From an uncultured Bacteroides sp. (GTDB lineage Bacteria; Bacteroidota; Bacteroidia; Bacteroidales; Bacteroidaceae): a stretch of DNA of 38,629 nucleotides. Below the pieces are notes generated by a model. That model searched no databases and was not told where the DNA came from. It saw only the letters and a list, made by a program, of their open reading frames with translations. The stretch lies in contig CAMTPC010000019.1 of the NCBI GenBank assembly GCA_947074295.1, positions 1-38,629 on the forward strand, written 5' to 3'. The position numbers and the translations under genes are program-made. Of the stretch, positions 17,069 through 26,358 are shown one piece after another (within the stretch, counting starts at the first letter, position 1; every line of letters starts with the position of its first letter).

Positions 17069-18394
17069 ATGGGAACTAAGAAAAACTTTGTGATTGATAC
17101 CAATGTTATCCTTCACGATTGCAACTGTCTAAGGAGTTTTCAAGAAAATGACGTTTATCTTCCTATCGTCGTACTTGAAGAATTGGATAAGTTTAAGAAA
17201 GGCAATGAGCAAATCAACTTTAATGCTCGCGAGTTTGTACGCGAACTCGATTTGCTTACCGATGAAAAGTTGTTTACTGATGGTGCTTCGCTTGGACCTG
17301 AACTTGGGAAGCTTTTTGTAATAGCAGATCATCCTAATGCTAATAAGGTGAAAACGGCTTTTCCGGCCTTAAAACCTGATCATAAGATTTTGGCAGTAGT
17401 AGAGTATCTGACCGAAAAATATCCAGATATAAAGACTGTATTAGTTAGCAAGGACGTGAATCTTCGCATGAAAGCCCGTTCCATCGGTTTATTGGCTGAA
17501 GATTATATAACTGATAAAGTCATTAATGTTGATATTTTCCAGGAAACCCAAAAAGTATTTGACAATATTGATCCTTCACTTATCGATCAGATCTATTCTG
17601 GGCATGATGGAGTAGATTTAGATGAGTTTGATTTTAAAGATTCGGTTCTTCCTAATGAATGCTTTATTTTAAAAAGTGATAGAAGTACTGTATTAGCACG
17701 TTATAATCCATTTACGCGTACAGTGATTCGTGTCAATAAAGTAAAGTCTGCAGGTATCGAACCTCGAAATGCCGAGCAAGCCTTTGCATTCGAAGTACTA
17801 AATGATCCAGATATAAAATTAGTAGCCCTCACAGGTAAAGCAGGTACAGGAAAGACACTGTTAGCGTTGGCAGCTGCTCTCTCCAATATACAGCTTTACA
17901 AACAAATTCTTTTGGCGCGTCCTATTGTTGCTCTTTCCAATAAAGATCTCGGTTTCTTGCCCGGTGATGCTAAAGAAAAAGTCGCTCCTTACATGCAGCC
18001 TTTGTTTGATAATTTGAATGTTATAAAAAGACAGTTTTCACCAAATTCCTCCGACGTGAAACGTATTGATGATATGCTAAAAAGTGAGCAATTAGTGATT
18101 GAAGCACTTGCTTTCATTCGTGGCCGTAGTCTCAGTGAGATGTATTGTATCATTGATGAAGCACAAAACCTTACACCCAACGAGATTAAGACTATCATTA
18201 CCCGTGCAGGCGAAGGAACGAAAATGATTTTTACAGGTGATATACAGCAGATAGATCAACCTTACTTGGATAGTCAGTCAAATGGCCTTGTCTATATGAT
18301 TGATAAGATGAAAAAACAGAAACTTTTCGCGCATATCAACTTGGTGAAAGGAGAGAGAAGTGAACTTAGTGAATTGGCCAGTAATTTAATGTAA
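17069..18394 (+). CDS. PIN domain-PhoH ATPase fusion (PhoH2/YlaK type)
   Basis: 441 residues. The N-terminal PIN ribonuclease domain (about 1-140) shows FVIDTNVILHD, VVLEELDKFKK and a later acidic VSKDVNLRMKA segment. The C-terminal PhoH-like P-loop domain (about 230-441) shows Walker A GKAGTGKT, Walker B YCIIDEAQNLT and FTGDIQQID. In mycobacteria, proteins with this layout act as RNA-unwinding ribonucleases; that activity is carried over here by family only. It is flanked by its own -7 box and a terminator, so probably monocistronic. Confidence 0.92.
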   Translation: MGTKKNFVIDTNVILHDCNCLRSFQENDVYLPIVVLEELDKFKKGNEQINFNAREFVRELDLLTDEKLFTDGASLGPELGKLFVIADHPNANKVKTAFPALKPDHKILAVVEYLTEKYPDIKTVLVSKDVNLRMKARSIGLLAEDYITDKVINVDIFQETQKVFDNIDPSLIDQIYSGHDGVDLDEFDFKDSVLPNECFILKSDRSTVLARYNPFTRTVIRVNKVKSAGIEPRNAEQAFAFEVLNDPDIKLVALTGKAGTGKTLLALAAALSNIQLYKQILLARPIVALSNKDLGFLPGDAKEKVAPYMQPLFDNLNVIKRQFSPNSSDVKRIDDMLKSEQLVIEALAFIRGRSLSEMYCIIDEAQNLTPNEIKTIITRAGEGTKMIFTGDIQQIDQPYLDSQSNGLVYMIDKMKKQKLFAHINLVKGERSELSELASNLM

Positions 18395-18426
18395 TCGCTT
18401 TTGTTAATTTAAGAAAAGTTGATATT

Positions 18427-18473
18427 AAAGTGGAGATTAAAGTGATAAAACGCACTTTACTCTCCACTTTTTT
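18427..18473 (+). terminator. Terminator after the phoH-like gene
   Basis: An 18-bp stem with one mismatch (18427-18444 against 18453-18470), loop of 8, followed by T residues. Confidence 0.8.
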
Positions 18474-18506
18474 ATTAAAATTCTTATCCTACTGATAAAA
18501 ATGATT

Positions 18507-18514
18507 TATCTTTG
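18507..18514 (+). promoter_or_regulatory. -7 box for the nucleotide-sugar dehydratase gene
   Basis: TATCTTTG is an exact TAnnTTTG match 27 bases before the ATG at 18541. It also rules out the GTG at 18514 as a start, since that codon lies in the promoter. Confidence 0.65.
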
Positions 18515-18540
18515 TGGCGGCTATTAAAATCACAAAACAA

Positions 18541-20454
18541 ATGAATAAAAACATTTTTCGTCGGTATTTATCTGTCAAAGTGCTACCAATATGGAGTATT
18601 TTGATAATCGATGTGTTAATTGTAATCGTTTCGTGTCTCATTGCATACTTTGTGCGCAACGATTTTACAAGTACATTTAGTCCAACATATGAAGTTGGTC
18701 GAACGGTATGTTGGTTGGTTGGTGTAAATTTGGTGTTTTTCCGAATATTCCGAACATATTCTAATGTGTTGCGTTTTTCGTCTTTTATAGATATAATGCG
18801 CATCTTTATGTCTCTCTCTGTCGCTTATTCCGTCTTATTGATGGTTAATATCATTACAGGTAGTTTCTTTCATTATGAAATAGCGAATATAAGCATACTT
18901 TTTATTACTTTCATTGTCAATTTCGCATTGATGACATGCTCTCGAATTGTAGTAAAACTCTTTTTCGAGATACTGAATTTTGACCACAGACACACAACAA
19001 ATGTTTTTATTTATGGAGCTAAAAGCGCTGGAGTAAATATTGCCAAATCGATACGAGTGAATCTGCGCAACCATTATCGCTTACGTGGATTTATTGCCGA
19101 TGAACCTGAATTGATTGACAAAGTGTTGATGGGTGTACGTGTGTATCCCAATGATGAAACTTTGATAGATGCTATAGAGAAAAAAGGAGTGCAAGCCATC
19201 ATCATTTCTCCTGTTAAGATGGAAGAACTTAAAAATTCAGATTTGGTTGACAGACTTCTTGCCGATAATATAAAACTCCTTACTGCACCTCCTTTGAGTG
19301 AATGGGGAAGTCATTCGTTGAATCGTAATCAATTGAAGGAAGTTCAGATTGAAGATTTGTTACAGCGTGAACCAATACAGGTGGATATTCCCAAAATTGC
19401 CTCTCATCTTGAAGGTAAATGTGTGCTCATTACTGGGGCTGCTGGTTCTATTGGTAGCGAAATCATGCGTCAGGTCGCTTCGTTTAACCCTTATAAGATG
19501 GTTCTTGTAGATCAGGCAGAGACACCTTTGCATGATATCCGTTTAGAGTTACAAGATAAATGGCGTGATATTGATGCGGTGACCATTGTTGCTGATATTT
19601 CAAATCAAACACGCATGGAAGCTCTCTTCCGTGAATTCAAACCTCAGTATGTATTCCATGCTGCTGCTTACAAACATGTACCAATGATGGAAGATAATGT
19701 TTCTGAATCAATACAGGTAAATGTAGCTGGTACACGTATACTAGCAGATTTAGCAGTGAAATACAATGCTCAAAAGTTTGTTATGGTTTCTACAGACAAA
19801 GCTGTTAATCCGACTAATGTAATGGGCTGCTCTAAGCGTATTTGCGAGATTTATGTACAAGCTTTAGCCAAGAAGATCCAGTCTGAGAAATCCTCTCAAG
19901 TACAGTTTATCACGACACGTTTCGGAAATGTGTTAGGTTCTAATGGATCAGTGATTCCTCGTTTCCGCGATCAGATTCAACGTGGAGGACCTGTTACTGT
20001 TACACACCCAGAAATCATTCGTTATTTTATGACTATTCCAGAAGCTTGTCGACTTGTGCTCGAAGCTGGTAGCATGGGTAATGGTGGTGAGATTTATATA
20101 TTTGATATGGGCAAGCCCGTTAAGATTGTAGATTTGGCCAAACGAATGATCAGTCTTTCTGGTAGGATAGATGTAAAAATCGAGTTTACAGGTCTTCGTC
20201 ATGGTGAAAAACTATATGAAGAACTTCTAAATGTCAAAGAATTGACAAAACCCACACACCACGAAAAAATCATGATTGCTACTGTGCGCGAATATGATTA
20301 CGAAGATGTAAAAGAACGTGTTCAGAATCTCGTAAAACTCAGTTATACTTATGACCAGATGAGTATCGTAGGTGCGATGAAAGATATTGTTCCAGAGTTT
20401 ATTAGTAAAAACTCATGTTTTGAAGTTCTTGATAGTCAGGCTAATGTTGGCTGA
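18541..20454 (+). CDS. Membrane-bound nucleotide-sugar 4,6-dehydratase (WbpM/CapD family)
   Basis: 637 residues. Four N-terminal membrane helices (roughly 14-38, 53-70, 83-105, 112-136) are followed by a Rossmann-like domain of the CoA-binding type (about 145-260). Then comes the Polysacc_synt_2 catalytic domain with NAD motif GAAGSIGSE (about 299), HAAAYKHVPMME, VSTDKAVNPTNVMGCSK and TRFGNVLGS. The usual SDR Tyr is Met in MGCSK, as in the WbpM group of UDP-GlcNAc 4,6-dehydratases. It probably supplies a sugar precursor for capsule or O-antigen. It stands alone, without glycosyltransferases nearby, and ends at a terminator. Confidence 0.92.
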   Translation: MNKNIFRRYLSVKVLPIWSILIIDVLIVIVSCLIAYFVRNDFTSTFSPTYEVGRTVCWLVGVNLVFFRIFRTYSNVLRFSSFIDIMRIFMSLSVAYSVLLMVNIITGSFFHYEIANISILFITFIVNFALMTCSRIVVKLFFEILNFDHRHTTNVFIYGAKSAGVNIAKSIRVNLRNHYRLRGFIADEPELIDKVLMGVRVYPNDETLIDAIEKKGVQAIIISPVKMEELKNSDLVDRLLADNIKLLTAPPLSEWGSHSLNRNQLKEVQIEDLLQREPIQVDIPKIASHLEGKCVLITGAAGSIGSEIMRQVASFNPYKMVLVDQAETPLHDIRLELQDKWRDIDAVTIVADISNQTRMEALFREFKPQYVFHAAAYKHVPMMEDNVSESIQVNVAGTRILADLAVKYNAQKFVMVSTDKAVNPTNVMGCSKRICEIYVQALAKKIQSEKSSQVQFITTRFGNVLGSNGSVIPRFRDQIQRGGPVTVTHPEIIRYFMTIPEACRLVLEAGSMGNGGEIYIFDMGKPVKIVDLAKRMISLSGRIDVKIEFTGLRHGEKLYEELLNVKELTKPTHHEKIMIATVREYDYEDVKERVQNLVKLSYTYDQMSIVGAMKDIVPEFISKNSCFEVLDSQANVG

Positions 20455-20477
20455 CTGGTTAAACAATAGAAAAATAG

Positions 20478-20515
20478 AATGGTCTGATTGGTAGAATTAA
20501 TCAGACCATTTTTAT
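20478..20515 (+). terminator. Terminator after the dehydratase gene
   Basis: A 12-bp perfect stem AATGGTCTGATT with its complement, loop of 9, then TTTTATTT. Confidence 0.85.
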
Positions 20516-20524
20516 TTATATCAA

Positions 20525-20558
20525 TAGAGCCTATCCAGTTAAATTTGGATAGGCTCTA
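20525..20558. terminator. Second hairpin, end of the S41 gene
   Basis: A 13-bp perfect stem TAGAGCCTATCCA with its complement, loop of 8, in the convergent gap. It lies 26 bases beyond the S41 stop and may serve either strand. Confidence 0.7.
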
Positions 20559-20583
20559 GTTTTATTAGTAAGATTTGAATTTA

Positions 20584-21915
20584 TTAGTATGATAAACCGA
20601 CGCGTGTGGATGGTGTGATGGTTCCATCTATAATACCGATTACAGTACTTAATAATGCTTCTTTTGGATTGCCGAAAGGTAGAAAATTTGCCAAATTACT
20701 AGTTTCATTTACTATGACATTGGGAGTGAAGGTTCCTGCTTCTCCGGTGCTGCCAGCGCTGTTCGCAACTGAGCACACTACAGGGTTTACTGCCCATGTA
20801 AATCTAGGATCAGCAAAATGCTCGGTTGCAAAACCCCAACATTTTACAGAACTACCTATTAAGGCCCATGGTTGGTGCGTCGAAACACAGTTGAGAAAAA
20901 CTCCAGTTACAGATGGTGATGTAGCACTAGAAGTGATCACGAAACCCTGTCTAATATTCAGGTTGCTACCATTCCCTATAATTTCGCTATTGTAAGTAAT
21001 TGGTCCATCTTGTTTAGCACGTAAGTCATTAAACTCTTGTATTGCATATATGTTTTTAGATGTAACATCAACAGAAGAGGCCAAAATAGAGGCTAGCAAT
21101 TCAGTCGATTCAAACTGGCCGCCTGTATTATATCTCAAATCGAGTGCAAAGTGTGTCACATTGTTTTGTGCAAAATAGTTGGATACCTCTCTAAGTTGGT
21201 TTGCATACTTATCAGGATCAGTATAAGAGCCATTTACAAAGCGGCTATAGACCATGTAGCCTAGTTTTACACCCGTTTCTGTGGTTATTACTGTATAATA
21301 ATGTATAGGATTATCTTCAACAGATCGTATAGCACCCATGTTAGTCCTACCTAATTCTACTATTTTACCGATTGTCGTCGTTTCTCCTTCTTCGTTTTCC
21401 TCTTCTATAGTTTTATATTCTCCTACAGTTAGTTCTACGGCCAATCCAGAGTTAAGCAAAGAAGTTTGATTAGAACGAGTGATATATTCATCGTTAACCT
21501 TCATGATATAGTCACCTCTTATCAATCCTGCATCTGATGCAGGCGAGTTAGCCAATACATAATTGACTAAAGCATAATAAGCCGTATCATTACCGGCGAC
21601 ACTTTGTAGGCTATAATCAAAGCCATAAGAAGGAACCGGTGCCAGTGTAAAGGTATCTACATAGGAGTATAGATTATCTTGCGCTTTGTATAATATAGAT
21701 TGAATGAAAGTCGTAGGAGTAGAGAAGTAGTTCAAATACTTACCCTCCGAGATAGATGAATACCATAGATAGTTTTTTCGCATAACACTATCAATCCATT
21801 CATCTTGTGCCGTTTGCGCGGCATATTCAGGCCATCTATCCACCCCACATGATAAAAGATTGATTGTCATTATCAGTAAAAAGGCAGGTAATAAAAGTAT
21901 ATTTCTTTTTCTCAT
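20584..21915 (-). CDS. S41 family (C-terminal processing) peptidase-like lipoprotein
   Basis: 443 residues. The start at 21915 (MRKRNILLL) gives a typical lipoprotein signal ending in NLLSC; an upstream in-frame start would put eight extra residues before it. A PDZ-like segment (about 125-165) shows VNYVLANSPASDAGLIRGDYIMKVND. The S41 core has FALDLRYNTGGQFESTELLASIL, VITSSATSPSVTG at the nucleophile position and IGSSVKCWG carrying a candidate catalytic Lys. These match surface-anchored S41 lipoproteins of Bacteroides. The nucleophile loop is not the standard SASASE, so activity is likely but not certain. Confidence 0.82.
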   Translation of the reverse strand: MRKRNILLLPAFLLIMTINLLSCGVDRWPEYAAQTAQDEWIDSVMRKNYLWYSSISEGKYLNYFSTPTTFIQSILYKAQDNLYSYVDTFTLAPVPSYGFDYSLQSVAGNDTAYYALVNYVLANSPASDAGLIRGDYIMKVNDEYITRSNQTSLLNSGLAVELTVGEYKTIEEENEEGETTTIGKIVELGRTNMGAIRSVEDNPIHYYTVITTETGVKLGYMVYSRFVNGSYTDPDKYANQLREVSNYFAQNNVTHFALDLRYNTGGQFESTELLASILASSVDVTSKNIYAIQEFNDLRAKQDGPITYNSEIIGNGSNLNIRQGFVITSSATSPSVTGVFLNCVSTHQPWALIGSSVKCWGFATEHFADPRFTWAVNPVVCSVANSAGSTGEAGTFTPNVIVNETSNLANFLPFGNPKEALLSTVIGIIDGTITPSTRVGLSY

Positions 21916-21936
21916 GTTCTTAGTCTGTTTAAAATG

Positions 21937-21944
21937 CAAAAGTA
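21937..21944 (-). promoter_or_regulatory. -7 box for the S41 gene
   Basis: Read on the minus strand this is TACTTTTG, an exact TAnnTTTG match, 21 bases before the ATG at 21915. Confidence 0.5.
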
Positions 21945-21999
21945 AGAAAATGTTCGTTTATCCCAGCCATCTTATAGATGAAAAGATAATGTCTAGCTT

Positions 22000-22662
22000 T
22001 CAGATGCAATATTCGGCTATATCAATGATGCCAGCTCGTAACGCATATTTTGTGGCTTCGTGTACATTGTTGACACTCAGTTTGCGGAAAATATTTTTAC
22101 GATGGCTATTGATTGTGTGGAAACTCAGATTTTTTTCCACAGCAATTTCTTTCGTCGTTTTCCCCAAAGCTATTTCTTTAAGAATCTTTTTCTCTGAAGC
22201 AGTCAGAAATATGTCCTCCTCACTTGAGGGAATATTAGTCGAAGTTTTATTATCGGTTAGTATGAACGAGTTTATTTGTTGGCATAAGTATCGATTTTGA
22301 TGAGTAGCATGATAAATTGCCGCTTGAATCTCTGCCAAAGGGCTGTCTTTCATTACGATACCTATATTCTTACATTCGGAAATGACCCTTTTAATTAGTT
22401 TTGAGCTTAGTTCATCTGAAAAAAGTATCCATTGAGCTTTTGCAAATCGTTGCTCCAATATAGCAAGTTCCGAAACATCTTCCATATCAAATAGGGTATA
22501 ATCCAATATGATGACAGCTGAAGGATATAGCTGCAGTTGAAAGATTAGTTCTTTCTTATTGGCTACCTTTAATGTCGAATCGGTGATTTTTTGTTCATAT
22601 AACAAATGATTTAAACCTACCCTTGTAATATCTTGATTGTCTGCTATTATGAATTTATGCAT
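22000..22662 (-). CDS. LuxR/NarL-type response regulator
   Basis: 220 residues. The receiver domain (1 to about 120) begins MHKFIIADNQDITRVG, with phospho-acceptor Asp54 in VIILDYTLFD, a Ser at the switch position (LFSDELS) and Lys in VMKDSP. The C-terminal GerE/LuxR helix-turn-helix (about 155-215) reads LTASEKKILKEIALGKTTKEIA...HTINSHRKNIFRKL. The start at 22662 begins the receiver fold directly; the frame extends upstream but with unrelated residues. No histidine kinase is adjacent. It lies between the S41 gene and a terminator, so is probably its own transcript. Confidence 0.9.
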   Translation of the reverse strand: MHKFIIADNQDITRVGLNHLLYEQKITDSTLKVANKKELIFQLQLYPSAVIILDYTLFDMEDVSELAILEQRFAKAQWILFSDELSSKLIKRVISECKNIGIVMKDSPLAEIQAAIYHATHQNRYLCQQINSFILTDNKTSTNIPSSEEDIFLTASEKKILKEIALGKTTKEIAVEKNLSFHTINSHRKNIFRKLSVNNVHEATKYALRAGIIDIAEYCI

Positions 22663-22740
22663 AACTTTTTCTGTTTGGACGATATAGATAAGATAAAGAT
22701 AGTCAAAAACCGAAATCTTATCATGAAAAATGGAAAAAAG

Positions 22741-22771
22741 AATGGCAAAGAGTTTTTCACTCCTTGCCATT
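22741..22771 (-). terminator. Terminator after the DUF4251 gene
   Basis: A 13-bp stem with one mismatch (22741-22753 against 22759-22771), loop of 5. On the minus strand it is followed by a T-rich tract. Confidence 0.8.
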
Positions 22772-22801
22772 CTCTGAGAAAGTCAAAAATATGTTGGTAT
22801 A

Positions 22802-23368
22802 TTACCAAGTACGACCCTTGAATACATCTGACTGATCAAGTGGGAGTAGATTTCCGCTCAATGTCATTGTATTTGAGTTAAAGTTAGGATTTACCTGAAC
22901 TTGAGCATTATTTCCACCATTTGTCAATGAAATAAACACTTGTGCAGAGATACCTATACCTTGGATGCTATATGAGCAATTTACATTTCCTCTCTTGTCC
23001 GTGTTCATTGTCATATCTGATACTGTTCCGTCCACTGTAATACCACCAATACCGTTAGGGCCAGGATTTGGAGTATTGAAAGCAATCTGTACGGTGCCTT
23101 TACTGCCATTTACCATCACGAAGTTCGTGTTCGAAGTAACGAAGCAACTTTGACCGTTGCGGAAAATTACTTGATTCGCTTCAAGTACAAATTGTTTGTT
23201 ATTCAAAGCCTGTACTGCTTGTTGGTATAATACCATATTTTCAGCTTGTTCTGCTGCTCTAGCTCTAGCTCTATCAGCTTCTCTTTGAGCTTTACGATCA
23301 TCCTGTGCGTACAACATTGTTGATGCACCTACAAATACTAACACTACTAATGCAATAAACTTCTTCAT
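22802..23368 (-). CDS. DUF4251 secreted protein
   Basis: 188 residues with a signal peptide (MKKFIALVVLVFVGASTMLYA, cut before QDD). A highly charged Arg/Ala/Glu stretch (RKAQREADRARARAAEQAE) follows, which may be a short helix. Then comes a beta-rich domain with NKQFVLEANQVIFRNG, GTVQIAFNTPNPGPNGIGG and a SYSIQGIGISAQVFISL core typical of DUF4251, ending LLPLDQSDVFKGRTW. The function of the family is unknown to me. The start at 23368 gives the signal peptide directly. It follows nhaC by 72 bases but ends at its own terminator. Confidence 0.8.
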   Translation of the reverse strand: MKKFIALVVLVFVGASTMLYAQDDRKAQREADRARARAAEQAENMVLYQQAVQALNNKQFVLEANQVIFRNGQSCFVTSNTNFVMVNGSKGTVQIAFNTPNPGPNGIGGITVDGTVSDMTMNTDKRGNVNCSYSIQGIGISAQVFISLTNGGNNAQVQVNPNFNSNTMTLSGNLLPLDQSDVFKGRTW

Positions 23369-23440
23369 AATTGTTTTAATATTAAGTTTTGAAAACTGTT
23401 GTTCGATTATATACAAAAAACAACATATGTATAATAATGT

Positions 23441-24868
23441 TCATTTGATTCTGCGAATTTTATATCCAATTGCAGCAACTAATATGCTCATTATAGGGCT
23501 TAATAGGTTGAAGAAACAATAGGGTAGATAAGTAAGTGTCGAAACATTGAGAATTGTAGCTTGTGTCATGCCACATGTGTTCCATGGGATTAGTACAGAG
23601 GTCACTGTAACAGAGTCTTCTGTTGTGCGACTAAGCAAACAACTTTCATAGCCTTCTTTTTTATAGATTTCATTAAACATGTTACCAGTCAGAATGATAC
23701 TGATATATTGATCGGCAGTGATGAGGTTCAAGCTAATACCTGCAAATACGGTGGATGCCACTAAGCTCACCGTGCGTTTGATTGTGCGGACAAATACCGA
23801 AGTCAGACTACCTATCATTCCACTGGCTGTCATGGCACCTCCAAAGCACATCGCACATATTATCAACCATATGGTGTTGAGCATCCCCGACATGCCGCGA
23901 GTTGCTACCAGCTGATTAACAGCTTCGTCTCCCATGTCTAGACTGGTACTTCCATAAAATGTCATTAACAATCCTTTGAAGGTGGTATGTGTGCCTTGGG
24001 TTACTTCGTTAGCTACCTCGTACAGTAATTCGGGTTGAAAAATCACTGCACAAAGCCCCGCTGCAGCAGTAGATACAAACAGTGTCACCAGTGAAGGTGC
24101 CTTTTTAGCGATCATTACCCCTGTTATCACCGGCACTATCAATAGCCAAGGAGTAATATTGAACTTACTAGCCAGCACACTGTTGAAGGCATCAATATTT
24201 GAAGTGTCTCCAACTGTATGAGTAATCCCCATGATGGTAAAAATGATAAGCGCAATAACGATAGAAGGGACGGTGGTGATGAGCATATAGCGTATATGCT
24301 TGAAAAGGGGAGTATCCGTGATGGAGGCTGCTAGAACGGTGGTGTCAGATAAGGGTGACATTTTGTCTCCAAAATAAGCACCAGAAATGATAGCGCCTGC
24401 TATCCATCCTTCCGAAAACCCTTGTACCTTGCCTATACCTAGTAGTGCTATACCTATCGTTGCAATCGTGGTCCACGAACTTCCTGTCATGATAGAAACC
24501 AATGCACAAATAATGCAGGTTGAGGTCAAGAAGTAGCTGGGATGAATCACTTTCATTCCATAATAGATTAAAGTAGGCACTACGCCACTGATCATCCATG
24601 CACCACTCAGTGCACCAATGATAAGGAGAATAAGTATGGCGGGAGTCACACCAGTAATATTATTGATGATGGCAAACTCAAAATCACGCCATTCTATTTT
24701 ATAAAACAGGGTACCGATAAAAATACAAACAGCTGAAGCTATTAATAAAGACACTTGGCTTCCGCCTTCCAATGAATCGCTTCCAAACGAACGTATCGTA
24801 GCGAATAATAGGCCGGTCAATACTAAAACCGGTATGAGTGATATTCCTGGAGAGGGTATTTTCTTCAT
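23441..24868 (-). CDS. nhaC: NhaC-family Na+/H+ antiporter
   Basis: A 475-residue inner-membrane protein with roughly eleven hydrophobic helices. Conserved segments are GALSGAWMISGVVPTLIYYG, TGSSWTTIATIGIALLGIG, SGAYFGDKMSPLSDTTVLA and the C-terminal IPWNTCGMTQATIL. These are the signature of NhaC and the related MleN antiporters. It exchanges sodium for protons, possibly with an organic acid if it is the MleN type; the sequence does not settle this. The start at 24868 (MKKIPSPGISLIPV) was chosen over an upstream in-frame ATG that adds unrelated polar residues. Confidence 0.9.
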   Translation of the reverse strand: MKKIPSPGISLIPVLVLTGLLFATIRSFGSDSLEGGSQVSLLIASAVCIFIGTLFYKIEWRDFEFAIINNITGVTPAILILLIIGALSGAWMISGVVPTLIYYGMKVIHPSYFLTSTCIICALVSIMTGSSWTTIATIGIALLGIGKVQGFSEGWIAGAIISGAYFGDKMSPLSDTTVLAASITDTPLFKHIRYMLITTVPSIVIALIIFTIMGITHTVGDTSNIDAFNSVLASKFNITPWLLIVPVITGVMIAKKAPSLVTLFVSTAAAGLCAVIFQPELLYEVANEVTQGTHTTFKGLLMTFYGSTSLDMGDEAVNQLVATRGMSGMLNTIWLIICAMCFGGAMTASGMIGSLTSVFVRTIKRTVSLVASTVFAGISLNLITADQYISIILTGNMFNEIYKKEGYESCLLSRTTEDSVTVTSVLIPWNTCGMTQATILNVSTLTYLPYCFFNLLSPIMSILVAAIGYKIRRIK

Positions 24869-25006
24869 TCTACAATGATTTTTTCTTATGTTATCCCTCA
24901 ATTATGGGATTATACATCTTCTTATTAAAATAAAACAGTTATCAAACGGCGTTTGTTGATTTATAGAGGTATATATTAAGGGTGTCTTGATCACCTTGGG
25001 ATCAAA

Positions 25007-25429
25007 TTATTTTTTGAATCCCCATGCATAACGAATGAATTGCAACCCAGTCAATATCAATGCAGAAGACAATCCTGTATAAAACATAGAAATAAAGGTA
25101 GAAGGCAAAAGCTCGAAGTGGCGGATACACATGCCGAGAAACATCATAAACAACATGATCAGCCAGCCTCTGATGTCGAAAAAGGCAAATGGGCAATTCT
25201 TATCATGTATCTTGCTGCTAATTCTCATTGTATGCTTTTTGTATAAGCGCCTGAATATGACAAAGAAGAATATGGCAAAGATGACAAAAGCTCCCATAGC
25301 GCTCCACCAACCATAGTGAGGATAGTTGAGCCAGGTAGTGATGCCAATGATAAGTATATTAATGCCTACGACTACCCAAATAAAGCCTGCTGTTAGTAAA
25401 AGATTCTTTCTGCTTACTCCGTACTTCAT
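25007..25429 (-). CDS. Small four-helix membrane protein, unknown function
   Basis: 140 residues. Four hydrophobic segments: about 9-32, 40-60, 86-103 and 112-132. Between helices 2 and 3 lies a basic, cysteine-bearing loop (RLYKKHTMRISSKIHDKNCPF). No catalytic motif is recognisable and I cannot assign a family. It begins 10 bases after the stop of the secreted protein gene upstream, so the two are probably cotranscribed. Confidence 0.75.
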   Translation of the reverse strand: MKYGVSRKNLLLTAGFIWVVVGINILIIGITTWLNYPHYGWWSAMGAFVIFAIFFFVIFRRLYKKHTMRISSKIHDKNCPFAFFDIRGWLIMLFMMFLGMCIRHFELLPSTFISMFYTGLSSALILTGLQFIRYAWGFKK

Positions 25430-25439
25430 TTAAAATAGA

Positions 25440-26225
25440 TTAGAGCTTTTTTAAAGGTAAACTTTTCTTCTCAAAATGTCTAGCGAAGAAACCATTTTGT
25501 GCCTTCAGTATAAATGCCGGAAACTCTCGCTGTAAGATGCCAAGTGCAGTTTCAGCCCTGAGCCTTACATCTTCAATTTTTGCTGTGTCATCTAGAAGTT
25601 TATTGATGCGTTTTGCGTCATCACCTCCTCGCAGACTCTCAAACAAAGCTTTCTTTATATCGGCGATAATCAGATCGATATTTTGTAGAGTCACTATGTT
25701 GGTTGTAGAATAATCGCCCAATAAGTGTATATCAGTAATGATGGAAGCAAATGCATTCGCATAAGCACGCTGTGCGCCCGATGTCTGAAAGCCTAATGTC
25801 GACCCTACTGTTGCCATCGATTCGCGATTGCGCCTTGCTTGTTCATCGACCACCTTTTTCCAGAAAGATTGTTGTACGGCAGCTGTCCAATTCCGTTCGG
25901 CTACCAGTTCTTGCAATATCGGACTACTTTGCGGATTGGCATTATAACCCCAATGAAAGAACACACGATGGCCATGTTTACGCCATGTAAAATCTTGGTG
26001 TGGTGCATCTCGAAGACCGGGGAAATAGCCTATCGGGTGATCGATGTTATTGTGTATCAACAATATCAATTCGCTGATTTCCGTGCATCGTTCGAAAGGA
26101 AGTACGGAATAGATGTCAGCTTCATGTCCACCTTTGCGCCCAGGATTTAATGATTTTGCCGATAATGTGGAGATGTTTAGAAGGATAACTAAGGTAAGCA
26201 ACGCGTACTGCTTAAGATATTTCAT
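25440..26225 (-). CDS. Secreted protein of unknown function, possibly phospholipase C/P1 nuclease-like
   Basis: 261 residues with a signal peptide (cleavage likely after LSA-K near residue 24). The mature part is mostly helical. Histidine/aspartate clusters occur in HEADIYSVLPF, KHGHRVFFHWGYN and ITDIHLLGDYSTTN. The last resembles the H-x3-D zinc helix of secreted phospholipase C/P1 nuclease proteins, but their second conserved histidine is not evident. I therefore treat the enzyme call as a weak possibility. It is the first gene of a two-gene unit with the four-helix membrane protein. Confidence 0.65.
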   Translation of the reverse strand: MKYLKQYALLTLVILLNISTLSAKSLNPGRKGGHEADIYSVLPFERCTEISELILLIHNNIDHPIGYFPGLRDAPHQDFTWRKHGHRVFFHWGYNANPQSSPILQELVAERNWTAAVQQSFWKKVVDEQARRNRESMATVGSTLGFQTSGAQRAYANAFASIITDIHLLGDYSTTNIVTLQNIDLIIADIKKALFESLRGGDDAKRINKLLDDTAKIEDVRLRAETALGILQREFPAFILKAQNGFFARHFEKKSLPLKKL

Positions 26226-26298
26226 AAAATGTCATCGATTATTAGTATAGTTGTCAAAGATAGGAACAAATCTAAAAAGATGACACTAATGAAATGCA

Positions 26299-26335
26299 AA
26301 ATGGGCTAAAAAGATATTATCTTTTCAACCCATTT
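26299..26335 (-). terminator. Terminator after the PepSY-like gene
   Basis: A 17-bp stem with two mismatches (26299-26315 against 26319-26335) and a loop of 3, 24 bases beyond the stop at 26359. Confidence 0.65.
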
Positions 26336-26358
26336 ACATATTTATTAATTCATTTACT

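Noticed and set aside
18514..18540. GTG start for the dehydratase at 18514
   Set aside because: The codon lies at the end of the consensus promoter box, so it cannot be in the transcript.
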